Source of the DNA: Chitinophagaceae bacterium
Lineage (GTDB): Bacteria > Bacteroidota > Bacteroidia > Chitinophagales > Chitinophagaceae
Assembly (NCBI GenBank): GCA_017307755.1
Contig: JAFKGQ010000009.1
Location: 310,001 to 374,000 of the forward strand
Reading direction: 5' to 3'
DNA: 64,000 nt
Part shown: positions 35,219 through 43,007 of the stretch, piece after piece
How the letters are laid out: each line of letters opens with the position of its first letter
Position numbering within the stretch: the stretch's first letter is position 1
Position numbers and translations under genes: made by a program
Notes under the pieces: model-generated
What the model saw: the letters and a program-made list of their open reading frames with translations, nothing else
Database searches by the model: none
What the model was told of the DNA's origin: nothing

Positions 35219-35250
35219 GGGGCTGAATTTCTATTCCGGCCCTTTTTTTT
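35219..35250 (+). terminator. Intrinsic terminator, plus strand
   Basis: A stem GGGCTG-AAT / ATT-C-CGGCCC (one bulged C, one G-T pair) with loop TTCT is followed by eight Ts (35243-35250). No T-run exists on the other strand, so it stops rightward transcription. The nearest plus-strand gene ends 550 bp upstream at 34669; the intervening gene may have been lost. Confidence 0.7.
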
Positions 35251-35256
35251 GTCCTA

Positions 35257-35694
35257 TCAATGTTTGTCCGTGCGGTAGGGAATGACGAGGACAGGTACGT
35301 GGGAATGCCGGATGACATACTCCGCGACACTCCCCAGGAGCAAATGGGAAAGACCTGTCCTTCCATGCGTGCCGACTACCACAAAAGCCGGATCCTGCCG
35401 TGCAATGATCTCAACGATCCCTTTTTTGGGATCGCCTGCAACGGAAATGATCTCCGTCGGTACGGCAGGGTGGGCGCGACTTATCTTTTCCAACCTTATT
35501 TTTGTCTCCCGCTGCCCTGCTTCCGGATCGTCGACGAAGACCTCTCCCGTGTCGGGCCTTGCATATTCAGTATGCACCGGTGTTATAGATACCAGTATGA
35601 CGGACGAGCCGATGCGTTCGGCCAAAGCATATCCCCTTGTTTCAACCTCTGCGGAAAATTCGCTGAAGTCCAGCGCAATTAAAATGGTGTTCAT
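35257..35694 (-). CDS. Universal stress protein (UspA family)
   Basis: A 145-residue single-domain Usp protein. It begins MNTILIALDFSEFSAEVETR and ends with the ATP-binding motif GTHGRTGLSHLLLGSVAEYV and HVPVLVIP; the G-x2-G-x9-G-S pattern is complete, so it should bind ATP. Members aid survival under stress. It lies downstream of the TetR gene on the same strand, and a 14-bp palindrome also found upstream of TetR lies 17 bp before its start. Confidence 0.88.
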   Translation of the reverse strand: MNTILIALDFSEFSAEVETRGYALAERIGSSVILVSITPVHTEYARPDTGEVFVDDPEAGQRETKIRLEKISRAHPAVPTEIISVAGDPKKGIVEIIARQDPAFVVVGTHGRTGLSHLLLGSVAEYVIRHSHVPVLVIPYRTDKH

Positions 35695-35710
35695 ATTACA
35701 TATTTTTAAG

Positions 35711-35724
35711 TGAATAATTATTCA
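35711..35724. promoter_or_regulatory. Palindromic operator candidate upstream of usp
   Basis: TGAATAATTATTCA is a perfect 14-bp palindrome between the TetR gene stop and the usp start. The same 14 bp recur inside a longer palindrome at 36342-36359 in front of the TetR gene, which points to TetR autoregulation and control of usp. Confidence 0.6.
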
Positions 35725-35742
35725 TTCATAGGGTAAAAAAAT

Positions 35743-36315
35743 TTAAGTTCTCAATCCATCCCAACAGAGCCCGAAGACGGCTTCCACCTCCTTGTTGCTC
35801 AATTTTCGCCCCTGGTAATGCGTGAGGCGGACAATTTCGCTCATGGCGCCGATGATATAGGCGAGGAGGAGTAACGTGTCCACCGGCTTTATCAGCTGTT
35901 CGTTCTTACCTCTTTCTATCAGGGAGAACAGGGGTTTTAGCAATTGATTGGAGATATCCCGGTTGCCGGCATTGATGAAAGGGGAGTGATAACATTGTTC
36001 TATAAAAACGGCCTCTTCGAATCTTTCCATTCTGTATTGCAGCAGATTCATCCAGACTGTGCGGAAACCTTCTTTGAAAGGCGCCCGGGGGTCATAATTT
36101 TTAAAGTATACTTCGGCTGAAGCTTTCCGGCAGATGGCGAAAAGAGAGTTTATCAGTTCGTCCTTATTGGTGAAATAGATATAGACTGTGCCTGTTGCAA
36201 GCCCTGCCTGTTTGGCGATCTGTTCTATCGTGATGCCGGCCAGGCCTTTTTCTTTTACCAGGGCCAGTGTGGCACGGTGGATCTCGCGGACCTTATTTTC
36301 GTCTTTGGGTTTCAT
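35743..36315 (-). CDS. TetR/AcrR-family transcriptional regulator
   Basis: A 190-residue repressor. The N-terminal helix-turn-helix is canonical (GITIEQIAKQAGLATGTVYI, then YFTNKDELINSLF). The rest is the helical ligand-binding domain, with no recognisable ligand. It is divergent from the HD hydrolase gene and upstream of usp. The identical TGAATAATTATTCA sequence on both sides of this gene is the likely operator, so it probably represses itself, usp and the HD gene until an inducer binds. Confidence 0.9.
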   Translation of the reverse strand: MKPKDENKVREIHRATLALVKEKGLAGITIEQIAKQAGLATGTVYIYFTNKDELINSLFAICRKASAEVYFKNYDPRAPFKEGFRTVWMNLLQYRMERFEEAVFIEQCYHSPFINAGNRDISNQLLKPLFSLIERGKNEQLIKPVDTLLLLAYIIGAMSEIVRLTHYQGRKLSNKEVEAVFGLCWDGLRT

Positions 36316-36341
36316 GACCCCGGATTTACACTGTAAATTTA

Positions 36342-36359
36342 AATGAATAATTATTCATT
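36342..36359. promoter_or_regulatory. 18-bp palindromic operator candidate between tetR and the HD gene
   Basis: AATGAATAATTATTCATT is a perfect palindrome in the 69-bp gap between the two divergent starts (36315 and 36385). Its 14-bp core matches the site upstream of usp. It would block both promoters if bound. The HD-gene -7-like box TATTTTCG (36373-36380) lies 13 bp to its right. Confidence 0.65.
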
Positions 36360-36384
36360 ACAAAATCGGTTGTATTTTCGGGCC

Positions 36385-37050
36385 ATGCAAGATCAAGATA
36401 TCTCCGGATGGGAGACGCGTTTTATCAATTACCTTACGACGCATACGGATACAAAAGACGGCTCGCACGACCTGGGGCATTTCCAGCGGGTGTGGAAGGC
36501 CGCACAATATATTGACAAGGAAGAGGGCGGGGTTGCTGACCCGATGATACTGCTGACGGCGGCGTATTTCCACGATCTGGTGTCCTTGCCCAAGAATTCT
36601 CCTGAAAGAAGCGCTGCTTCCCGGCTGAGCGCGGAGAGGACGGCGGCGTTGCTGAGGGATGTCTTTACGGATTTCCCCCCGGAAAAGATAGATGGTGTGC
36701 GGCATGCCATCCATGCGCATAGTTTTTCCGCGCAGGTGGCGCCTCTGACTGTTGAAGCCAGGATCCTGCAGGATGCGGACAGGATGGAGGCGCTGGGCGC
36801 CATCGGACTCGCCCGGGTATTCTATACGGCAGGACAGCTCAGCCAGCGGCTTTTTGATGCGGAGGACCCGCTGGCGCAGGTGCGGACGCCGAACGACCGT
36901 CAATATTCCCTGGATCATTTCCAGGTGAAACTGTTCAAACTGCCCGCCCTCATGAATACGGCTACGGGCAGGAGACTGGCGGAGGAGAAGGCGGAATACC
37001 TGCGTCAATTCCTCCGGACCATCGAGGGGGAGATCAAGGGGCAATGGTGA
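36385..37050 (+). CDS. HD-domain phosphohydrolase
   Basis: A 221-residue protein from the ATG at 36385; an upstream in-frame ATG at 36343 would start inside the palindromic operator and is less likely. Metal-binding residues of an HD hydrolase are in order: His28 in GSHDLGH, the His63-Asp64 pair in AAYFHDLV, His residues in HAIHAHSF, and QDADRMEALG near residue 140. It resembles the YedJ-like group; the substrate (a nucleotide or other phosphate ester) is unknown. The last 17 bp overlap the convergent thioesterase gene. Control by the neighbouring TetR is likely. Confidence 0.75.
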   Translation: MQDQDISGWETRFINYLTTHTDTKDGSHDLGHFQRVWKAAQYIDKEEGGVADPMILLTAAYFHDLVSLPKNSPERSAASRLSAERTAALLRDVFTDFPPEKIDGVRHAIHAHSFSAQVAPLTVEARILQDADRMEALGAIGLARVFYTAGQLSQRLFDAEDPLAQVRTPNDRQYSLDHFQVKLFKLPALMNTATGRRLAEEKAEYLRQFLRTIEGEIKGQW

Positions 37051-37522
37051 GGAGGGCAAGGAGGTCGGCGATACGGGCATTCATCCCTTTTGACGTATCG
37101 ATACCCGGTACCAGCGCCTGCCGGGCGAACTCCAATATTTCTTCATTATGGTTCTCTTTTTTGCCTGTACGGCTATTGATGTGAGTGAATCTTGACCAGA
37201 GAATGGCTTTGAGGACCTGCCGGTCTTTGTCATACATCAGCATTTCGACTTCCAGGTAGTTGTCTCCATAGCCGATGAGCGCGGACTCAATGCAGACGAC
37301 CTCGTTATAGGTGGCGGCGCGGATATATTGTATCTCGTGACGGCTGACGACAAACCCAAATCCTCTTAATGCCCATTCTTTCAGGTCGATGCCATAATTT
37401 TCCCTTATATGATCTTCCCTGGCGTTGAGGAAATAGTCGAGATATCTGCTGTTGTTGAGATGGGCGAGGGGATCGCAGTCGTTGAACCGGATGGTATAGA
37501 ATGTCCTGGGTTTTGTGACCAT
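37034..37522 (-). CDS. Acyl-CoA thioesterase (4HBT, hotdog fold)
   Basis: A 162-residue hotdog-fold enzyme. The 4HBT catalytic motif is FNDCDPLAHLNNSRYLDYF (residues about 13-31), with Asp17 in the usual place. The LEVEMLMYDK and LWSRFTHINSRTG strands complete the fold. It hydrolyses an acyl-CoA or related thioester in the cytoplasm; the chain is not predictable. It is divergent from a MerR-type regulator, with a palindrome between the two. Confidence 0.75.
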   Translation of the reverse strand: MVTKPRTFYTIRFNDCDPLAHLNNSRYLDYFLNAREDHIRENYGIDLKEWALRGFGFVVSRHEIQYIRAATYNEVVCIESALIGYGDNYLEVEMLMYDKDRQVLKAILWSRFTHINSRTGKKENHNEEILEFARQALVPGIDTSKGMNARIADLLALLTIAP

Positions 37523-37551
37523 AAAATCGTATTTTTAGCTAACATAACCCC

Positions 37552-37565
37552 TGGAGTATAGTCCA
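37552..37565. promoter_or_regulatory. Candidate MerR operator
   Basis: TGGAGTATAGTCCA is symmetric at 12 of 14 positions and lies in the 72-bp gap between the divergent thioesterase and MerR genes. The form resembles MerR-family sites. No clear -10/-35 or -7/-33 pair could be set around it. Confidence 0.35.
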
Positions 37566-37594
37566 TCCTATCCTTTCTTTCTAAAAAAATTTTT

Positions 37595-37990
37595 ATGCAG
37601 ATCGGCGAATTATCCAAAAGATCGGGTTTTAGCAGGGATACTATCCGGTTTTATGAAAAGATCGGGCTTATCAAATTGGAAGACGATGACTGGAGGAACA
37701 GGTATCAGTCCAAGGATTATTCCGAAGGGGTGTTCAGAAGGTTGATGGCTATCCGGAAAATGAAGGAGTACGGGTTTACCCTGAACGAGACAAAGGGTTT
37801 GTTTATCCTTTTTGAAGAGGGTGTATTGGAGCCCGTAAGGGGGAAGCGGTACGTAGAGCGGAAGATCCAGCATATAGACCAGCAGATCAGTGAATTGATA
37901 GCGATGAAGGCAAAACTGCAGGAAGTCGTGGACGCGTCTTCCTGCTCGGACTGTCCTATCGGACAGGTATTGTATTCAATGAGTTGTTAA
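37595..37990 (+). CDS. MerR-family transcriptional regulator
   Basis: A 131-residue regulator. The winged helix-turn-helix is typical (MQIGELSKRSGFSRDTIRFY, then EKIGLI). It is followed by the long dimerisation helix (ERKIQHIDQQISELIAMKAK) and a C-terminal Cys-rich tail (SSCSDCPIGQ, residues about 116-125) with a final Cys. The Cys residues suggest sensing of a metal or redox state, as in ZntR/SoxR-like members. The target could be its own gene or the divergent thioesterase. Confidence 0.85.
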   Translation: MQIGELSKRSGFSRDTIRFYEKIGLIKLEDDDWRNRYQSKDYSEGVFRRLMAIRKMKEYGFTLNETKGLFILFEEGVLEPVRGKRYVERKIQHIDQQISELIAMKAKLQEVVDASSCSDCPIGQVLYSMSC

Positions 37991-38127
37991 ACAAGAGGTT
38001 AACATTGGTTGAGCCGGAAAATAAAATTTAATGACACGATCAGTCAACTTCCGGTGAAATTCTCTCGTATTCCTTTAAGATAAGAGTAGAGCAATTGTGG
38101 CATTCTTTTACCTTTATTGGCAGCCTG

Positions 38128-40572
38128 ATGAAATTTTTGCTACCCATTGTATGTTTATTGGTGTCTTATGATCTGCTTGCCCAGCAGCAGGCTTGTCCGC
38201 TGAATAATGATTTCTCGCTTGGAAATCTCACCCATTGGCACGCCTATACGGGGAATAACGCGGGCGGCAACCCGGCTTCGACCATCAAGCCCTATGACAC
38301 GGCCCAGGGGGCTCCTGGGGGGACGATCGGGGTCAGCTCTATTTCCGAATTTAATTTACCTTCCACGACGGGTATCCAGGTGATCACAAATAACTATACT
38401 GATTACCTGGGCGGGTTTCCTACCATCCCTACCATCAACGGCTATAAATACAACTACTCAGTGCTGTTGGGGTCGACGGCTATCACCCGCAGTAACTCCA
38501 GCGGGATACAAGGGGGATATGTACGGGGTATCAGCTATACGATCTCGGTACCTACCAGCACTGTCGCCCAGCCGTATACGATGACCTATGCCTATGCGAT
38601 GGTACTGGAGAACGGCACGCATAACTCGAACCAGCAGCCTTTGTTCTCGGCTACGCTGTCTGTGAATCACACCGTCGTTCAATGCGCTTCGCCAAAATAC
38701 TATCTTCCTACCAAGGACAATGCGGATCCCAGGGGCACCGGCGCCACCCTGGATACGGCCGCCGCGAAGGCGCAAGGGATCTATCTTAGTGCGCATCCTT
38801 CTCCCAATGCCAATCCCAACTCCAATAACCCCAATGCGGAGCACTTGATGGATGTCTGGGCAAAGGGCTGGACGGAGGTGACTTTTGATCTTTCTCCTTA
38901 CAGGGGGCAGACGGTGGTGTTGACCTTTGAAGCGGATAACTGTGTACCGGGCGGGCATTTCGCCTATGCCTATGTGGCGCTGCGCAACGTTTGTGATGGT
39001 CTTGCTATCAGCGGTCCTGTAGAGGCCTGTATCAACAGCGTCCTGACCTATTCTATACCGGCTCTGACGGGCGCCTCTTATCAATGGACGGTACCCAGCG
39101 GCTGGAGCATCCAGTCGGGAGTGGACAGCAATATCCTCAAAGTGCTTGTAGGGCCTAACCCGGGCCAGATCACGGCTATGGAAACCAACAGCTGCGCTGC
39201 GTTGAGGGCCACGCTCGATGTCGTCACCACCCTTCCCACCATTGCAGGCTTTGTCTCGGGCAACAACGAGGTCTGCGCGGGTACGAACAGCAGTCTATTG
39301 GAGCTGAACGATTACCGGGGCAAGGTGCTGGGCTGGCAAACTTCCCCTGATGGTGTCAGCTGGAGCCCGCTCTCGGTGACGGCGCCTTCCTATACGGCGC
39401 AAAATCTGCAGCAGACCACCAATTACCGGGCATTATTGCAAAACGGCCAGAGCTGTGATATCGACACCAGCTCGTCCGCCCTGGTCATTGTCGACCCTCA
39501 AAGCGTGGGGGGGAGTCTAAACCCGGCGAACATGGTATTTTGCATGGGTCAAAATAAAGATGCCCTTTTAACATTAAAAGGCTATACTGGCAGTGTGCTT
39601 AACTGGCAATCCTCTTCCGACGGCCTCACCTGGACGGATTTTACGCCTGTGAACAATAATCCTACCTATAATGTAATAGGTATTACGTCATCCACGCGAT
39701 TTCGAACCATTGTAAAAAGCGGTGTCTGTCCCCAGGATATCAGCTCATCCTCCTTTATCAACCTGCTGACCGCACAATTTCCCGTAGCTCAGTCAAGCCC
39801 CGCGGATACCCCTATCTGTTATGGCGCCGTCGCTCCTTTGAATTCCCATATTACGCTGGGGACTACTTATGCCTGGAATACAACCGCCGATCTGGCTAAC
39901 CCGGGTGATGGGGTTATTAATGCCCTGCCGTATGATATACATGCGCTGGCCAGTCCGACCACCACCACTGATTATGTGCTGAGCATCATGAACTCCGGCT
40001 GTCCCAATCCTTTGCGGGACACTTTCCATATCAATGTACATCAAAAGATCGTGGTGGATGCAGGGCATGATACCGCGGTGGTGTTCAATCAACCGCTGCA
40101 GCTGAATGCGAGCTCCAACGATTCAACGGCGAATATATACAGCTGGGACCCCAGGACGGGGCTTGACAATGCGTTCATACCTAACCCGGTGGCTATTTTA
40201 GGAGCCAACATCGACTCTGTGCGTTATGTCGTGAAAGCAGCTACGGAAGAAGGATGTTTTGGTCTGGCCAGCCTGCTCGTGAAGGTGTTCAAGACGCTGC
40301 CGGATATCTTCGTTCCGAATGCCTTTACACCGGGAGGTACGGCCAACAGCCTGTTCCGGCCGATACCGGTGGGGATCGCTACTTTCCAATACTTCAGGGT
40401 ATATAACCGTTATGGCCAATTGGTATATAGCACGACGGTTACCGGCAGAGGATGGGACGGGCGTGTGAATGGAAAGCTGCAGGAGCCGGGAACCTTTGTA
40501 TGGGTGGCGCAAGGGATCTCTTACCAGGGCAGAACCATCAGTCGCAAGGGTACGGTGGTGCTTGTACGTTAA
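38128..40572 (+). CDS. Large secreted protein with gliding-motility-associated C-terminal domain (type IX secretion substrate)
   Basis: An 814-residue protein from the ATG at 38128, which gives the signal peptide MKFLLPIVCLLVSYDLLAQQ; an upstream TTG start would hide it. Residues about 25-300 form an unrecognised beta-rich domain. Ig/PKD-like repeats follow (SYQWTVPSGWSIQSG; GVSWSPLSVTAPSYTAQN; GLTWTDFTPVNNNPTYN). The last roughly 90 residues are the CHU_C/gliding-associated domain (IFVPNAFTPGGTANSLFRPI, YFRVYNRYGQLVYSTT, GWDGRVNGK), the type B signal for export by the type IX system and surface attachment. Probably an adhesin. Its stop overlaps the convergent Crp gene by 4 bp. Confidence 0.85.
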   Translation: MKFLLPIVCLLVSYDLLAQQQACPLNNDFSLGNLTHWHAYTGNNAGGNPASTIKPYDTAQGAPGGTIGVSSISEFNLPSTTGIQVITNNYTDYLGGFPTIPTINGYKYNYSVLLGSTAITRSNSSGIQGGYVRGISYTISVPTSTVAQPYTMTYAYAMVLENGTHNSNQQPLFSATLSVNHTVVQCASPKYYLPTKDNADPRGTGATLDTAAAKAQGIYLSAHPSPNANPNSNNPNAEHLMDVWAKGWTEVTFDLSPYRGQTVVLTFEADNCVPGGHFAYAYVALRNVCDGLAISGPVEACINSVLTYSIPALTGASYQWTVPSGWSIQSGVDSNILKVLVGPNPGQITAMETNSCAALRATLDVVTTLPTIAGFVSGNNEVCAGTNSSLLELNDYRGKVLGWQTSPDGVSWSPLSVTAPSYTAQNLQQTTNYRALLQNGQSCDIDTSSSALVIVDPQSVGGSLNPANMVFCMGQNKDALLTLKGYTGSVLNWQSSSDGLTWTDFTPVNNNPTYNVIGITSSTRFRTIVKSGVCPQDISSSSFINLLTAQFPVAQSSPADTPICYGAVAPLNSHITLGTTYAWNTTADLANPGDGVINALPYDIHALASPTTTTDYVLSIMNSGCPNPLRDTFHINVHQKIVVDAGHDTAVVFNQPLQLNASSNDSTANIYSWDPRTGLDNAFIPNPVAILGANIDSVRYVVKAATEEGCFGLASLLVKVFKTLPDIFVPNAFTPGGTANSLFRPIPVGIATFQYFRVYNRYGQLVYSTTVTGRGWDGRVNGKLQEPGTFVWVAQGISYQGRTISRKGTVVLVR

Positions 40573-41255
40573 GCCGCATCCTGACCCGGGATATTGGTCC
40601 CGCCGGCTGTTATATAGCTCTTCAGCTTTTCCGGGTCATTGATCCTGATGTCCTTACCAGATGTGGAGATGATCGTTTCTTTTGTCAGCTCAGTAAAAAA
40701 TTTAAATACCGTCTCGTAGGTGGTGCCTGCATAGGAAGCGATGTCCTGGCGGGTGATGGTCAGGGGTAGTCCGGCTATTTCCAGCAATGCGCCCGCAATC
40801 CTCCCTTTTACTTCCATGTGGACCATGTCCCGCATCCTTTGCTCCGTCCTCTGCAGCTCGGCTGCGTAGAAATGCATGAGCTGCCAGGTCAGCGAAGGGT
40901 TGGCTTTTAGGCTGTTTTCCAAAAAATCATTGGGGATATAACAAAGCTGGCTGTCTTCCAGCGTGGTGGCTGTAACAGGATAGGTGTCGCCACCCAGGCC
41001 GCGATGACCAAGGATGTCACCCGGTGCGGCAAAACGGAGGATAAGATCCTTCTGCCCGGGCCATGGCATATGTACCTTGGCATACCCGGCATAGAGGAAA
41101 AAGATGCCTGTGACCTTTTCACTTTCACGGAATATGGGTCTGCCCTTTTTTATGGACAGGGTCGTCTTTTTTAATGCAATCAGCTCCTTCCATTCGGGCA
41201 TGCAATACCGGCACAAAAAGCAGGTGTTGAGATTGCAGGGTAAGTTTTGCATCAT
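40569..41255 (-). CDS. Crp/Fnr-family regulator with N-terminal Cys cluster
   Basis: A 228-residue regulator with a cyclic-nucleotide-binding-type domain (IFFLYAGYAKVHMPWPGQKD, GDILGHRGLGG) and a C-terminal Crp helix-turn-helix (LTITRQDIASYAGTTYETVF). The N-terminus holds four Cys spaced C-x4-C-x2-C-x2-C (positions 7, 12, 15, 18), which could bind an iron-sulfur cluster or zinc; FNR itself uses a different arrangement. Two ATGs are adjacent at the start (41255 and 41252). It is divergent from the ClC channel gene, and the gap holds a Crp-like palindrome. Confidence 0.85.
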   Translation of the reverse strand: MMQNLPCNLNTCFLCRYCMPEWKELIALKKTTLSIKKGRPIFRESEKVTGIFFLYAGYAKVHMPWPGQKDLILRFAAPGDILGHRGLGGDTYPVTATTLEDSQLCYIPNDFLENSLKANPSLTWQLMHFYAAELQRTEQRMRDMVHMEVKGRIAGALLEIAGLPLTITRQDIASYAGTTYETVFKFFTELTKETIISTSGKDIRINDPEKLKSYITAGGTNIPGQDAA

Positions 41256-41286
41256 GCAATGATAGTCAATCTGTAGAGGAAAATTA

Positions 41287-41306
41287 AAATATTGTTTATT
41301 TAATAC
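41287..41306. promoter_or_regulatory. Second, imperfect Crp/Fnr-type site
   Basis: AAATATTGTTT (41287-41297) repeats the left arm of the palindrome at 41340-41350, 53 bp away. In Crp-like form it reads ATATTG-N6-TAATAC (41289-41306), 4 of 6 positions symmetric in the right arm. It is closer to the Crp gene and could serve autoregulation. Confidence 0.35.
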
Positions 41307-41341
41307 TATAATGCATGTTTATGACTTATTTATTATTTTAA

Positions 41342-41359
41342 ATATTGTTTGTGCAATAT
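41342..41359. promoter_or_regulatory. Candidate Crp/Fnr-family operator
   Basis: ATATTG-N6-CAATAT is a perfect inverted repeat with the 6-bp spacing of Crp sites, in the divergent gap between the Crp/Fnr gene and the ClC gene. It overlaps the ClC -7 box by 3 bp, so binding would more likely repress ClC. Confidence 0.5.
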
Positions 41360-41364
41360 CTTTG
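41357..41364 (+). promoter_or_regulatory. -7 promoter element of the ClC gene
   Basis: TATCTTTG is an exact TAnnTTTG match and ends 4 nt before the ATG at 41369. With the usual distance from this box to the start of transcription, the mRNA would begin at or next to the A of the start codon. Confidence 0.5.
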
Positions 41365-41368
41365 TGGC

Positions 41369-42997
41369 ATGAACAAAAAAGAGAGGATCATCCGTAAAGG
41401 GCCGGTGAACAAGCGTGTGTTTTATCTGTGTATTCAAGTGACTATCAATGCAGTATTAATTGGGATAGTGGCCCGGGGCCTTGTATATCTCATCGATCTT
41501 ATTACCAATTTGTCCTTTTACGGCAGGCTGTCTTTTGAACCGGCTTCTCCTGCGGGCAATCATCTGGGGCTGTTGGTATTAGTGGTTCCTATCATAGGAG
41601 CTGTCCTGGTGGGTTTGATGGCCCGGTTTGGTTCGAAGGCCATTGGAGGGCATGGTATTCCGGAGGCGATGGAGAAGATCATCCTGGAAGACAGCCGTAT
41701 CCCTCCGGCATTGACTTTTTTAAAGCCTTTGTCGGCGGCTATTTCCATTGGAACAGGAGGGCCTTTTGGTGCGGAAGGACCCATCATCGCTACGGGCGGC
41801 GCCTTTGGGTCATTGACGGGGCAATGGATGCATATATCTTCAGGGGAGCGTAAGATCGTATTGGCAGCGGGCGCCTGTGCGGGTATGTCCGCCATATTCG
41901 GTAGTCCGCTGGCAGCGGTGCTGCTGGCCATCGAGCTGCTGTTATTTGAGTTCTCACCCCGGAGCATTATCCCAGTGGCGATAGCATGTGTCACGGGTGC
42001 GGGGATGCATATCCTATTATTCGGCTCGACACCTGTCTTTTCTATGCCGGAGATACCGGCGCCTATGGATAGCGCGCTGGCGGCATATGTGGTGCTGGGT
42101 TTGATAGTAGGCGTGGCGGCCGCGGGGGTATCGAAGTCTATTTATATCATCGAGGACCTTTTTGAAAAGCTTCCGATCCACTGGATGTGGTGGCCTGCCA
42201 TTGGGGCGATCGCTATCGGCGGGATAGGTTATTTTGCTCCTCATACAATGGGCGTAGGCTATGACAATATCACCTATTTACTGGGTGGTTCCTGGTCATT
42301 ACGGATATTATTCTCACTCTGTGTGTTGAAGTATATTTCCTGGGCGGTGTCATTGGGCAGCGGCACTTCGGGAGGGACGCTGGCTCCTCTGTTTACCATC
42401 GGCGGGGGATTGGGAGCGTTGCTGGGTCTTGGCGCCCAACATTTCTTTCCTTCCCTTGGGATCGACCCGGCGACGGCCGCCCTGGCGGGTATGGCTGCCA
42501 TGTTCGCGGGCGCTTCCCGGGCTGTACTGACCTCCGTGGTCTTTGCCTTGGAAACCACCGGTCAGCCGCATGGATTGCTGCCTGTGCTGGGAGCTTCGGT
42601 GGCGGCCTATTTTCTTTCCTTCTTCCTCCTGCGGGGAAGTATTATGACGGAGAAGATCAAGCGAAGGGGTGTTCGTACACCGGAAGCCTATGAGCCGGAT
42701 GTTTTACAGGGCGTGCAGGTGAAGCAGCTGGTTACGGCTGCGCCGGTGATCGAGGGCGCCTTTGTCTATGCATCGGATGATGTGGGACTGGCGGCCGAAA
42801 TGATGGGCAGGTATGGAGTAGATCAGCTGCAGGTGCGTGATGCGCATGATCCCGGAAAGGTGCTGGGGATCATTACGGCTGCGTCTATCCTTGCTTATTA
42901 CAGCAAACAAAAGGAGAAGGAGCATGTCTATCATTCTCCTGGAAGGACGAGACGGATCATGGTACAGGGGAGGAAGCTATTATCATTTAATAAATAA
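41369..42997 (+). CDS. ClC-family chloride channel or H+/Cl- antiporter with CBS domain
   Basis: A 542-residue membrane protein from the ATG at 41369, which follows the -7 box; an ATG at 41345 lies inside the operator. ClC signature loops are present: GGHGIPEAME, GTGGPFGAEGPI (holding the gating Glu) and GSGTSGGTLAPLF. The gating Glu supports a coupled antiporter, but the second, proton-side Glu was not checked. The C-terminal roughly 100 residues contain a CBS-like domain (VKQLVTAAPVIEGAFVYAS, VGLAAEMMGRYGVDQLQVRD). It probably works in the inner membrane for ion balance or acid resistance. A Crp/Fnr-type regulator is encoded divergently. Confidence 0.88.
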   Translation: MNKKERIIRKGPVNKRVFYLCIQVTINAVLIGIVARGLVYLIDLITNLSFYGRLSFEPASPAGNHLGLLVLVVPIIGAVLVGLMARFGSKAIGGHGIPEAMEKIILEDSRIPPALTFLKPLSAAISIGTGGPFGAEGPIIATGGAFGSLTGQWMHISSGERKIVLAAGACAGMSAIFGSPLAAVLLAIELLLFEFSPRSIIPVAIACVTGAGMHILLFGSTPVFSMPEIPAPMDSALAAYVVLGLIVGVAAAGVSKSIYIIEDLFEKLPIHWMWWPAIGAIAIGGIGYFAPHTMGVGYDNITYLLGGSWSLRILFSLCVLKYISWAVSLGSGTSGGTLAPLFTIGGGLGALLGLGAQHFFPSLGIDPATAALAGMAAMFAGASRAVLTSVVFALETTGQPHGLLPVLGASVAAYFLSFFLLRGSIMTEKIKRRGVRTPEAYEPDVLQGVQVKQLVTAAPVIEGAFVYASDDVGLAAEMMGRYGVDQLQVRDAHDPGKVLGIITAASILAYYSKQKEKEHVYHSPGRTRRIMVQGRKLLSFNK

Positions 42998-43007
42998 AAC
43001 CATCTTT

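Larger units (their letters stand above)
34670..35256. other. Intergenic region at the right edge of the AT-rich cassette
   Basis: No recognisable gene in 587 bp. It holds a 64-codon Cys-rich frame on the plus strand (34686-34880, CYFCC...CKCH), which I cannot support as a gene. It also holds an imperfect hairpin (35039-35078) and, near the end, a clear plus-strand terminator (35219-35250). The stretch from about 34690 to 35030 is AT-rich and could be decayed coding sequence. A plus-strand frame closing at about 35123 (YGDRIVMYDEPRSVQIKEWR) may be the end of a lost gene served by the terminator. Confidence 0.4.

Noticed and set aside
42837..43007. Longer N-terminus for the four-helix membrane protein
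   Set aside because: The extension is the ClC 3' end read in another frame and is Arg-rich without structure.
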